64,000 bases of DNA, taken from Rhodopirellula sp. GTDB lineage: Bacteria > Planctomycetota > Planctomycetia > Pirellulales > Pirellulaceae. The position numbers and the translations under genes are program-made. The notes under the pieces are model-generated. The model was not told the DNA's origin. It saw only the letters and a list, made by a program, of their open reading frames with translations, and did no database searches. Location: positions 36,099 to 100,098 of the forward strand of contig NZVD01000063.1 in assembly GCA_002701385.1 (NCBI GenBank), in the 5' to 3' direction. Below are positions 18,530 to 26,453 of this stretch, piece after piece (position 1 is the first letter of the stretch; each line of letters opens with the position of its first letter).

Positions 18530-19528
18530 ATGATACAAACCATGCTGGTGATCGGTGCCATAGATCCTTGGGCAATCGGAGGCCTCTCCATTCTTGTCAT
18601 TGTGATGCTTGGATTAGTCATCATCGCCATCAAATATGGCTCTCTCTGGTTTGAAGGATATAACTGCGGAGCTCAAATAGGATTATTTGAATTGGTCATG
18701 ATGGGGTTACGGCAAGTTAATCAAAAATCCATCATGAAAGCTAAAATCAAAGCGGTACAAGCGAACCTCAGAACAGAGAAGGACAAAACACCCGGTGTGG
18801 AAATCGACGGGACGTTTGTCACAACACAACGACTTGAAGCCCATTATTTAGCCGGTGGTGATGTGACCAAAATCATTGAAGCCCTAGTTGCCTCTAAGAA
18901 TGCCGGGATTGCGTTGGAATTCGATCAGGCTGCGGCTATCGATTTGGCCGGACGTGATGTAGTCGAGGCTGTGCGAACCAGCGTTGATCCTAAAGTCATC
19001 AGCTGTCCCGACCCTCAACGAAGTGGAAAGGAATTCTTAAGTGCTGTTGCGAAAGACGGGGTTGAGCTCAAGGTGCATGCACAGGTCACTGTCAGGACCA
19101 ATCTGGAACAATTAATCGGTGGGGCCACAGAAGAGACGATCATCGCTCGTGTCGGTGAAAGTATTATCTCCGCCATTGGCTCGGCTACTTTACATTCGGA
19201 TGTGCTTCAAAATCCAGGAATGATCACTAAAGCAGTACTCGAACGAGGCCTGGATTCGCAAACCGCTTTTGAGATCGTGTCCATCGATATTGCCAGCGCC
19301 ATTGTCGGTGAAAATATTGGCTCGCGTCTTCAAGTCGATCAGGCTGAAGCGGATACTCGTGTGGCGCGAGCCAAAGCGGAGCAACGGCGTGCTGAAGCCA
19401 TCGCCGTAGAGCAGGAACAAAAAGCGGAAGTGGTCGGTAATCAGGCCACACTCATTCAGGCGGAAGCAGAAGTCCCCAAAGCAATGGCGGCTGCATTTCG
19501 AACTGGCAACATTGATACCAAGGGATAA
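18530..19528 (+). CDS. floA: Flotillin-like protein FloA
   Basis: A 332-residue membrane-associated scaffold of functional membrane microdomains. One N-terminal hydrophobic hairpin or span lies near residues 15-35. The SPFH/PHB-type core follows (AKIKAVQANLRTEKDK, GVEIDGTFVTTQRLEAHYLAGG, VKVHAQV-like VELKVHAQVTVRTN). The C-terminal flotillin helix is rich in Ala/Glu (QAEADTRVARAKAEQRRAEA). Length matches FloA (about 330). No nfeD homologue, a common neighbour, is present here. The next gene starts 4 nt after its stop. Confidence 0.92.
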   Translation: MIQTMLVIGAIDPWAIGGLSILVIVMLGLVIIAIKYGSLWFEGYNCGAQIGLFELVMMGLRQVNQKSIMKAKIKAVQANLRTEKDKTPGVEIDGTFVTTQRLEAHYLAGGDVTKIIEALVASKNAGIALEFDQAAAIDLAGRDVVEAVRTSVDPKVISCPDPQRSGKEFLSAVAKDGVELKVHAQVTVRTNLEQLIGGATEETIIARVGESIISAIGSATLHSDVLQNPGMITKAVLERGLDSQTAFEIVSIDIASAIVGENIGSRLQVDQAEADTRVARAKAEQRRAEAIAVEQEQKAEVVGNQATLIQAEAEVPKAMAAAFRTGNIDTKG

Positions 19529-19532
19529 GACT

Positions 19533-20342
19533 ATGCATTCTCGAAGACTCCTTCTTACTATTTGTATTCCTCTGGTTCTTACGACGATGACACAGGCTGA
19601 CGACATTACAGAGAACCAACAAAAGCTCTTAAAAACGTTTCGCGGCGAGTTTGTGAAAATTACTCCCGGCAAAGGAAAGTTTCCAAAGTCCTTTGAAATG
19701 GGAAGCGATTCAGCAACTCAATCTCCAGTACACAAAGTCACTTTCGATTACTCGTTCTCGGTCGCTAAATACGAAGTTCCTCAGAATCTCTGGGAAGCTG
19801 TCATGGGCAGTAATCCGTCTCGCTGGAAGGGCCCACGTAACTCGGTAGAGGAGCTCAGTTTCGCCGATGCAGAAGCATTCTGCAAAAAGGCTACTCAAAT
19901 GATGCAGCAATTGAACTTGATTGAAAAGAATGAAGCCATTCGCCTCCCCTCTGAATCTGAGTGGGAATATTTTGCGAGAGCGGGAACGACAACGGCGTAC
20001 AGTTTTGGCGACGATGTGAAACAACTGACGGATTATGGTTGGTTCACTGGGAATGCAGCAGGCAACGACCCTCCGGTCGGCGTCAAAAAACCAAACGCCT
20101 GGGGGCTCTATGATATCCATGGATACCTTTGGGAGTGGTGTACCGATACCGGCAGCGAATCCTATAAAGACGCTCCGATTGATGGCAGTCCCCGAATCGA
20201 CTCAAAATCAAAAATGCGTATTCTACGTGGTGGAAGCTGGAAAGACGCGGCTGACAAATTGACCAGTAGCTATCGGTCTATTGTCCCTGCTGACTTAAAA
20301 GATGATGCCGTTGGACTCCGTTGTATCTTAGTAACGAAATAA
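19533..20342 (+). CDS. Secreted FGE-sulfatase (SUMF1)-domain protein, catalytic Cys absent
   Basis: A 269-residue protein with an N-terminal signal (RRLLLTICIPLVLTTMTQA). The FGE-like fold is clear from FVKITPGKGKFPKSFEMGS, VAKYEVPQNLWEAVMGSNPS, IRLPSESEWEYFARAG, GNAAGNDPP, WEWCTD and LRGGSW. True formylglycine-generating enzymes carry two Cys shortly after GGSW; here that stretch reads KDAADKLTSSYRS and has none. A single Cys occurs later (GLRCIL). It is therefore probably not a sulfatase activator but one of the many binding or structural relatives. ATG 19533 is chosen for its AAGGGA Shine-Dalgarno at 19520-19525 and its signal peptide. It is coupled to floA. Confidence 0.83.
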   Translation: MHSRRLLLTICIPLVLTTMTQADDITENQQKLLKTFRGEFVKITPGKGKFPKSFEMGSDSATQSPVHKVTFDYSFSVAKYEVPQNLWEAVMGSNPSRWKGPRNSVEELSFADAEAFCKKATQMMQQLNLIEKNEAIRLPSESEWEYFARAGTTTAYSFGDDVKQLTDYGWFTGNAAGNDPPVGVKKPNAWGLYDIHGYLWEWCTDTGSESYKDAPIDGSPRIDSKSKMRILRGGSWKDAADKLTSSYRSIVPADLKDDAVGLRCILVTK

Positions 20343-20370
20343 CACTCTCTTACCTTTTTGGAGATCCACT

Positions 20371-21654
20371 ATGAGTCGCCAAACCCGTCGATCTTTTTTA
20401 GCCAGTAGCGGTGCTCTAGCTGCTACTCCCTATATATTTCAAAACCGAAGTACATTCGCTCAGGAAAACCAATCCGCCAATGATAAACTCGGCGTAGGCT
20501 GCATTGGGTTAGGTGGACGAGGTTCAGCTATTGCCAGACAAGCACTTAAGCTTGGAACACCTATTGTCGCCTGTGATGTTGATAAAAACCGGGCCGAGGG
20601 CTTCGCCAAAGGAGCTGGTAACGATTGTCCAACAACGCAGGACTATCGGCATGTTTTGGATAACAAAGAAGTCGATGTCGTGACGATTGGGACGCCGGAT
20701 CACTGGCACTCGAAAATTGCGATCGATGCAATGCGCGCCGGTAAGGACGTCTATTGTGAGAAGCCACTGACGTTGACTGTGGACGAAGGCATTAAGATTT
20801 GTGAAGTCGTGAAGGAAACCGGCAAGGTTTTTCAGGTCGGTACTCAGCAACGATCTGAATACGGAGGTTCCTTCCTGCAAGCCGTTGCCATCTGTCATCT
20901 GGGATGGCTTGGCGACAATCTACAAGCCCTGTCATCTGTGGGCACTGCTCGTCAGGGAGGCCCGTTCAAAGCGGAGGAACCACCCGCCAATCTCGATTGG
21001 AATATGTGGTTGGGCCAAGCTCCGGACACCGATTACATCAAAGAACGGACTCATTATCAGTTCCGCTGGTGGTTGGAGTACTCAGGTGGGCAGGTAACTG
21101 ACTGGGGTGTCCATCACACCGATATTGCTATGTGGGCCTTAGGCTTACATGAAACGGGCCCTGTCTCTATTGAAGGTAAAGGCACGTTTGATACACGTCC
21201 TAATTGCTACAATGTCGCACATACATTCGACGCCATGATGAAATTTAAGAATGGCAGCTCGATTAATCTAACAAGTGGAAAAAATGAGCTGATCATTGAA
21301 GGAACTCAAGGAAAACTTCGCGTAAACCGCGGTGGAATCACTGGGAAGATCGTGGACGATATCAAAGCGGATAAGTCCTTGCAGGAACAGCTTAACGCCA
21401 AAATTGAAGAGATCTATCGTGGAAAGGTTACACCACACATGGTCAATTTCTTTAATTGTGTAAAGAGCCGTCAACTACCGATTTCCGATGTCTTCACACA
21501 TCACCGAAGTGTGAGTGTCTGCCATCTGGCAAATATTGCTATGCAACTCGGACGCAAATTAGATTTCGACCCTGGTAAGCAGCAGTTCAACTCAGACGAA
21601 CAAGCCAACTCAATGCTTTCCCGAAAGCAACGTGCAGGGTATGAAATCTCGTAG
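20371..21654 (+). CDS. Gfo/Idh/MocA-family oxidoreductase with Tat-like signal
   Basis: A 427-residue secreted NAD(P)-dependent sugar dehydrogenase-like protein. The Tat motif RRSFL lies at residues 6-10, with cleavage after a hydrophobic stretch. The Rossmann motif is GVGCIGLGGRGSAIA near 42-56, and the catalytic-type CEKPLTL near 129. The substrate domain includes GGQVTDWGVHHTDIAMW. Such exported members are common in planctomycetes and may act as non-redox hydrolases or lyases on sugars. GGAG at 20360-20363 supports ATG 20371. It probably closes the floA operon, being followed by a terminator. Confidence 0.9.
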   Translation: MSRQTRRSFLASSGALAATPYIFQNRSTFAQENQSANDKLGVGCIGLGGRGSAIARQALKLGTPIVACDVDKNRAEGFAKGAGNDCPTTQDYRHVLDNKEVDVVTIGTPDHWHSKIAIDAMRAGKDVYCEKPLTLTVDEGIKICEVVKETGKVFQVGTQQRSEYGGSFLQAVAICHLGWLGDNLQALSSVGTARQGGPFKAEEPPANLDWNMWLGQAPDTDYIKERTHYQFRWWLEYSGGQVTDWGVHHTDIAMWALGLHETGPVSIEGKGTFDTRPNCYNVAHTFDAMMKFKNGSSINLTSGKNELIIEGTQGKLRVNRGGITGKIVDDIKADKSLQEQLNAKIEEIYRGKVTPHMVNFFNCVKSRQLPISDVFTHHRSVSVCHLANIAMQLGRKLDFDPGKQQFNSDEQANSMLSRKQRAGYEIS

Positions 21655-21672
21655 AAGCCATTGATAATAAAT

Positions 21673-21707
21673 ACCGCAGGCCGAGTGCTCTCGTACTGCG
21701 GTTTTTT
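21673..21707 (+). terminator. Intrinsic terminator after the oxidoreductase
   Basis: ACCGCAG (21673-21679) pairs with CTGCGGT (21696-21702). The inner stem CGAG/CTCG (21682-21685/21690-21693) closes a TGCT loop, and a run of T follows. It separates the floA-SUMF1-oxidoreductase unit from the lipoprotein gene. Confidence 0.9.
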
Positions 21708-21735
21708 CATGCATCCACCTTTTAAGAATCGAGCC

Positions 21736-23778
21736 ATGCGTATTAGATCATTTCTAATCGTTACATCCTTTTCAATTAGTCTTTTGTTAAACGGTTGTGG
21801 AGAGAAAGAGCCCGCCGAGGAACCTGCCCCTGCGCCAGAAACGGTTCAGAATAGCGCGCCTAATATCCCAGAGGATGTGCAAGATTCGCTTTCAGAATTA
21901 CAGGACAAACTTGGTAATTTAACACGTGGCAATGAAGGGCCTGCTGCACCGGCGAATGACGTCGCACTCTATGGTGAAAACACGATCGACACCTCTGTTA
22001 TTCTTGATGACTATCATGTTGCCGTATGGATCAACGCTGAAAAACTCCTGAAATCCCAAGTGGTTGAGTCGTTCTTTAAGGTCGCTGGTGCTGATGCACC
22101 TCCCGGATTACATCCGCTGGAAGCCCTTGAGAAAGACATCGGTATTGATCCGGAACTCGTCTCAAGTGCGCTCATTTTAGCTACCATCCCGGAAACACCG
22201 AATAATTCTATCGAAAGCCGTCAAGACGAGCTTCCGCTGGATCCGCCTGTTCTGGAAGAACCTGGAAATGAAGAGATTTTCGAAGTCATTGAAGGAAATC
22301 TCGCGATTCCGCTGGTTGAGCAGAATAATGAAATCAAAACGATAACGCCCGAACAACCTCAGATCGTGGAACCCAAAACCATACCGGCCAGACCGAATAT
22401 GCAATATGGAGCTGTAATCAAATTCCGAAAGGCTGCCAATCTCTCGAATCTAATTGAAAACATCACGACCGCTCGCCACTTCGATTACGTTGACGATCAA
22501 CTCGTTCCGAATCATCAAGCAGGAACCGAAGTAGAATTTAATGGCAATAAATACATGCAGGGAGCAGATGGACAACCCTCCGCTTTTCTCAAAGACGATA
22601 CCACTTTGATTGTCGGCAGCGAAGCAGAATTGAAAGCCATGATGGAAGGCAAGGGTGGCTCCAACAAACTCGCTGAGATGATTGCAAAAATTGGAAGCGA
22701 CAATACATTTGTCTTTGCCGCCACTACCGACGAAGTCAAAGACACCTATTCACAGTTGAATCTGTCTGAACTCGGCCTCCCCCTACCGCAAATCGGTCAG
22801 CTACTGGAAATTGCACAAAAGGTGAATACCTCACTTGTCGCATTGAACCCCGATTCGGATACTCCTGTGTTCCTGCAGCTCGCTGCCGAAGATGCTCAAG
22901 CCTCGAAGGGTATATTCATGCAGCTTAATGCTCTAACAACCTTAGCGAAGGTCATGCTACCCGCTCAGGTCCAACAGTTTGAATCCAATCCAAATACTGA
23001 TCCTATTACTCTCCGCGCATTGCAGTTTGGCTCAGAACTGGCCCAGAACCTTAACGTCACCAACGAAGCTGATACTATCACGATCTCAATGACCTGGAAT
23101 GCAGCATTACGAACACAATTGCTCGAGCTTGTCACTGTCGCTGCAGGCAAAACTCGTAGTGCTGCCATGTCTGCCCAAAGCAAAAACAATATGAAGCAAA
23201 TCGGAGTTGCGATCTACAACTATCATTTCACCTATGAGAATTTACCAGTTGGTGAAAAGGACGGAATCAAATTCTCGGACGGCAGCCCACTGTTAAGCTG
23301 GCGAGTACACATTCTTCCCTTTATCGAACAACAGGAATTATACGATCGATTCAAACTGGATGAACCGTGGGACAGCGAGCACAACATTAAGTTATTAAAT
23401 GAAATGCCGTTTGTTTATGCTAATCCTGCTCAAAAAGGCCTCCAAAATAAAACCGTATATCGTGTACCCGCCGGAGATAACTCGATTTTAGGTGGAAACT
23501 CCGTTATCGGACTTAAAGATATATTAGACGGCACTGCCAATAGCGCCATGGTGCTTGATGTAGGCCCTGAAATGGCGATTGAATGGACCAAGCCTGATTC
23601 ACTGCCTATCGATGCGGCCAACGTTGTCTCGTCCTTTGGCGACCTGAATAAGGTGATCACCGTGCTGTTGTCCGATGGATCTGTCCTGGATATTCCACTG
23701 TCTATGGAGAATGACAAGTGGAAGCTGTTCTTAGATTACAAAGACGGTAAGGCTCTCGAATTGCCTCGACGCCGATAA
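21736..23778 (+). CDS. Lipoprotein with C-terminal DUF1559-like domain
   Basis: A 680-residue protein with a lipobox LNGC (Cys21) and a Pro/Glu-rich stretch after it. It has a long N-terminal part of no recognised family, including a Pro-rich segment near 195-235. The C-terminal third resembles planctomycete DUF1559: AQSKNNMKQIGVAIYNYH, SWRVHILPFIEQQELYDRF, LKDILDGTANSAMVLDVG and a final LSDGSVLDIPL. Classical DUF1559 proteins start with a pilin-like signal; here the domain is C-terminal and tethered by lipid. The family's function is unknown. ATG 21736 follows the terminator closely, so the promoter may overlap it. The gene converges with the SGNH hydrolase gene. Confidence 0.8.
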   Translation: MRIRSFLIVTSFSISLLLNGCGEKEPAEEPAPAPETVQNSAPNIPEDVQDSLSELQDKLGNLTRGNEGPAAPANDVALYGENTIDTSVILDDYHVAVWINAEKLLKSQVVESFFKVAGADAPPGLHPLEALEKDIGIDPELVSSALILATIPETPNNSIESRQDELPLDPPVLEEPGNEEIFEVIEGNLAIPLVEQNNEIKTITPEQPQIVEPKTIPARPNMQYGAVIKFRKAANLSNLIENITTARHFDYVDDQLVPNHQAGTEVEFNGNKYMQGADGQPSAFLKDDTTLIVGSEAELKAMMEGKGGSNKLAEMIAKIGSDNTFVFAATTDEVKDTYSQLNLSELGLPLPQIGQLLEIAQKVNTSLVALNPDSDTPVFLQLAAEDAQASKGIFMQLNALTTLAKVMLPAQVQQFESNPNTDPITLRALQFGSELAQNLNVTNEADTITISMTWNAALRTQLLELVTVAAGKTRSAAMSAQSKNNMKQIGVAIYNYHFTYENLPVGEKDGIKFSDGSPLLSWRVHILPFIEQQELYDRFKLDEPWDSEHNIKLLNEMPFVYANPAQKGLQNKTVYRVPAGDNSILGGNSVIGLKDILDGTANSAMVLDVGPEMAIEWTKPDSLPIDAANVVSSFGDLNKVITVLLSDGSVLDIPLSMENDKWKLFLDYKDGKALELPRRR

Positions 23779-23798
23779 GGCCTCTTTGAAAGTTAGAC

Positions 23799-25001
23799 CT
23801 AATTCGCGGCAAAGTTCAGAATGCGAACGGCAGAGCCCTGACTTTTTGAATCGCGTGCTACACTAATTCGTACCTGAATTTGATGAGTCCCTGGTTTCAT
23901 TCCTTCCACTAACATCACGGTCCTGGGGTAATGCAACCCTAAGCTATGTCGATGGAATAAATTAACACTTCGCCACTGGTCTTGGCCTACAACCTTTACT
24001 TCAATCGCTCCGGCGTCCGGACCAGCCAAAACATAGACCCCGAGCGACTGCCCAGTAAAGGTATAAGTAAACTGACTGTTTACCTGGCTGCCATGCAAAA
24101 GTTTCTGCCCTGCAAATGTGCTTCTGAATGAACCTTTGAGATCTTTCCAGTTGGGTACCGAGACTTTCCAGTATTCATCGTGCTTGGCCTTGGCCGGTGA
24201 CTCCAACCGTCCATTCATGTAACTCCCTTGATCAAGCGGCATCTCTGGAACTACATGAGGCTTAACACCAACTGATTCCGCAGACCAACCTTGTTCGAGG
24301 ATCTTCTTAATCATGGCTGTGCAAATCGCATTGCCGTAAGGCTTCGGATGAACACCTCCATAGAGCTCCCATGTTGTCTTACCTGTGTCGATTAATTCCG
24401 TAAGCTCAGAACACAAATCATTGGTTGGCACCTGATAGTATTGGCATACTCGATTGTGTGCCGCGATGGAGATTGGAACCTCACCCTTGCGGATCGTCTC
24501 CATCATGCCTGTGTTCGCAAAGTGGGTAACCACAATATCCGCATTTGGATTATGTCTGCGTGCCTGGACAATCAACCCTTCCATACCACGTAATGCATGT
24601 ACCAAATCATGCCCGGCGTCTTGATCATCATTCACCGCAAACTCGATAAACAATAAGTCTACGGAGCCTTTGGATAGAACATCTCGCTGAAGTCGATGAG
24701 CTCCGGTCATCGAACAAGTCGAGGAAATTCCGGCGTTGGTAAATGTAAACTCCGTGTTTGGAAATTGCTTTTCCAGATACGCCGCCACCATAGGTCGATA
24801 GCCATTCATCTGGGTAATGCTGCCGCCAATAAAAGCGACATGCCCTTTACCCGAATCCTCAAAGACATGCTTGCTATTGTTGAGTGAACCACGTAAATGG
24901 AAGTGCTTATTCGTGGTCTGAGGAATTTCCTGAGCAGCCAGGCTCCCGTAGCAATGAAGTGTGAGACTCAGCCACACAGACAACCATAGGCGAATCATCA
25001 C
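23799..25001 (-). CDS. Secreted SGNH/GDSL-type hydrolase
   Basis: A 400-residue protein with a Sec signal ending near SLAAQ. Block I is FIGGSITQ, with the nucleophilic Ser. The Gly block is FTNAGISSTCS, Block III is EFAVNDD with the Asn, and Block V is GGVHPKPYG with the catalytic His. The C-terminal 130 residues look like a beta-sandwich (FTYTFTGQSLGVYVLAGPDAG). Likely an esterase removing acetyl groups from polysaccharides. The start overlaps the DUF1501 stop by 4 nt (ATGA), so it is the last gene of a three-gene operon. Confidence 0.87.
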   Translation of the reverse strand: MMIRLWLSVWLSLTLHCYGSLAAQEIPQTTNKHFHLRGSLNNSKHVFEDSGKGHVAFIGGSITQMNGYRPMVAAYLEKQFPNTEFTFTNAGISSTCSMTGAHRLQRDVLSKGSVDLLFIEFAVNDDQDAGHDLVHALRGMEGLIVQARRHNPNADIVVTHFANTGMMETIRKGEVPISIAAHNRVCQYYQVPTNDLCSELTELIDTGKTTWELYGGVHPKPYGNAICTAMIKKILEQGWSAESVGVKPHVVPEMPLDQGSYMNGRLESPAKAKHDEYWKVSVPNWKDLKGSFRSTFAGQKLLHGSQVNSQFTYTFTGQSLGVYVLAGPDAGAIEVKVVGQDQWRSVNLFHRHSLGLHYPRTVMLVEGMKPGTHQIQVRISVARDSKSQGSAVRILNFAAN

Positions 25002-26449
25002 GCAATTATATCCTCAACGATTTTCGCATCTGCATTGACGGTCAGCTTCTGCTCCTGACCGTTATGCAGGTAATAGAGCTCTTTGTGGTCGATGCCAAAC
25101 AATTTAAATACCGTCGCCTGATAATCATTAGGATTAACGATATTCTCAGCGGCCTTGTGCCCCACTTCATCGGATTCACCGTAGGTGATACCTGACTTAA
25201 TTCCACCACCGGCAAGCCAGGTGCTGAAACCTTGCCCATTATGATCTCGCCCGCCGGTTTTTGGGTCACCCTCAACAACAGGTAGGCGGCCAATCTCACC
25301 TCCCCAATGCACGAGTACTTCATCGAGCATGCCTCGTTGCTTTAAGTCTTTTACGAGTCCTGCTGAAGGTTTATCAGTCTTCTTGCACGCTGAAGGCAAA
25401 GCTGTATTGAGACTGTTATGATTGTCCCATGGTTGGCCTGCATGGAATAGCTGAACAAATCTCACACCGCGTTCTACCAGCCGTCGAGCGATGAGACAGC
25501 GGGTTCCATATTCCCTAGTCGCTTCCTCATCGATTCCATAAAGCTTATGCGTCGCTTCCGTCTCCTGAGAAATATCCAATGCTTCTCTAGCCGCATCCTG
25601 CATCCGAGCAGCCAATTCATAACTTGCAATGCGGGCTTCCAACTCATGCTCGCCAGGATGCTTTTCCGCATGACGGCGATTCAGCTTACCCAGAAATCCC
25701 AAATTGGATTCCTGAACACCACCACGTAAATGCTCAGGCGCATCTAAATTCAATATCCGTGGTTCCTTCGGTCGTAACACCGTGCCTTGATAGATGGACG
25801 GCATCCATCCATTGGACCAATTATGAGTGGAATCCACAGGGTGACCGCCAGGGTCCGTCAGAACCATATAGGCCGGAAGGTTTTGGGATGCGCTGCCTAA
25901 AGCATAGGTTAACCAGCTACCCAAGGCCGGACGACCTGTCACGCCAGCAATGCCCGCATTCATATAACGGATGGATACTTCGTGGCCGTTGTACCCAGTA
26001 TGCATCGAACGAATTAAGCAAATGTCATCCGCAATGGAGCCGATGTGAGGGACAAGCTCCGACATTTCCGTTCCGCACTCGCCATACTTTCGGAACTTAA
26101 ATTGAGTTCCCTTGAGCACTTTAGTCGCGCGTTTAATAAAGCTAAATCCAATATCCCCGTCGTAGGACTTACCATCCAACCGAGTTAATTCCGGCTTGGG
26201 GTCGAATAAATCCATATGGGAAGGACCACCATGCTGAAACAGCGAAATCATAGCCTTCGCCTGCGGCTCGAAGTGAGGCTGCTTAGGCGTGAGATCAAAC
26301 GTCTGTGGTTCGAGTTTCACATTTCGTGGAACACCCAGCAGATTCTCTTCCTGCAATAGAGTAGCCAGTGCGACCATACCAACGCCCATTGCATTTTCAC
26401 GCAAAAACGAACGTCTGGAGAATTCACTTGGAGGATTTAGTTTTGTCAT
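24998..26449 (-). CDS. DUF1501 protein, long subtype, Tat-exported
   Basis: A 483-residue planctomycete DUF1501 protein; the family belongs to the alkaline phosphatase/sulfatase superfamily. It has a Tat-like RRSFL at residues 12-16, GGPSHMDLFDPKPEL, and a GGRDHNG metal-site motif near 400. The C-terminal signature LYYLHNGQEQKL marks the long subtype shared with 54702-56147. It follows the DUF1549/DUF1553 gene by 4 nt and overlaps the SGNH gene. The enzymatic activity of DUF1501 is not established. Confidence 0.9.
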   Translation of the reverse strand: MTKLNPPSEFSRRSFLRENAMGVGMVALATLLQEENLLGVPRNVKLEPQTFDLTPKQPHFEPQAKAMISLFQHGGPSHMDLFDPKPELTRLDGKSYDGDIGFSFIKRATKVLKGTQFKFRKYGECGTEMSELVPHIGSIADDICLIRSMHTGYNGHEVSIRYMNAGIAGVTGRPALGSWLTYALGSASQNLPAYMVLTDPGGHPVDSTHNWSNGWMPSIYQGTVLRPKEPRILNLDAPEHLRGGVQESNLGFLGKLNRRHAEKHPGEHELEARIASYELAARMQDAAREALDISQETEATHKLYGIDEEATREYGTRCLIARRLVERGVRFVQLFHAGQPWDNHNSLNTALPSACKKTDKPSAGLVKDLKQRGMLDEVLVHWGGEIGRLPVVEGDPKTGGRDHNGQGFSTWLAGGGIKSGITYGESDEVGHKAAENIVNPNDYQATVFKLFGIDHKELYYLHNGQEQKLTVNADAKIVEDIIA

Positions 26450-26453
26450 CGAT

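Noticed and set aside
19533..20342. Sulfatase-activating formylglycine-generating enzyme
   Set aside because: The catalytic Cys pair after GGSW is absent, so the fold is FGE-like only.
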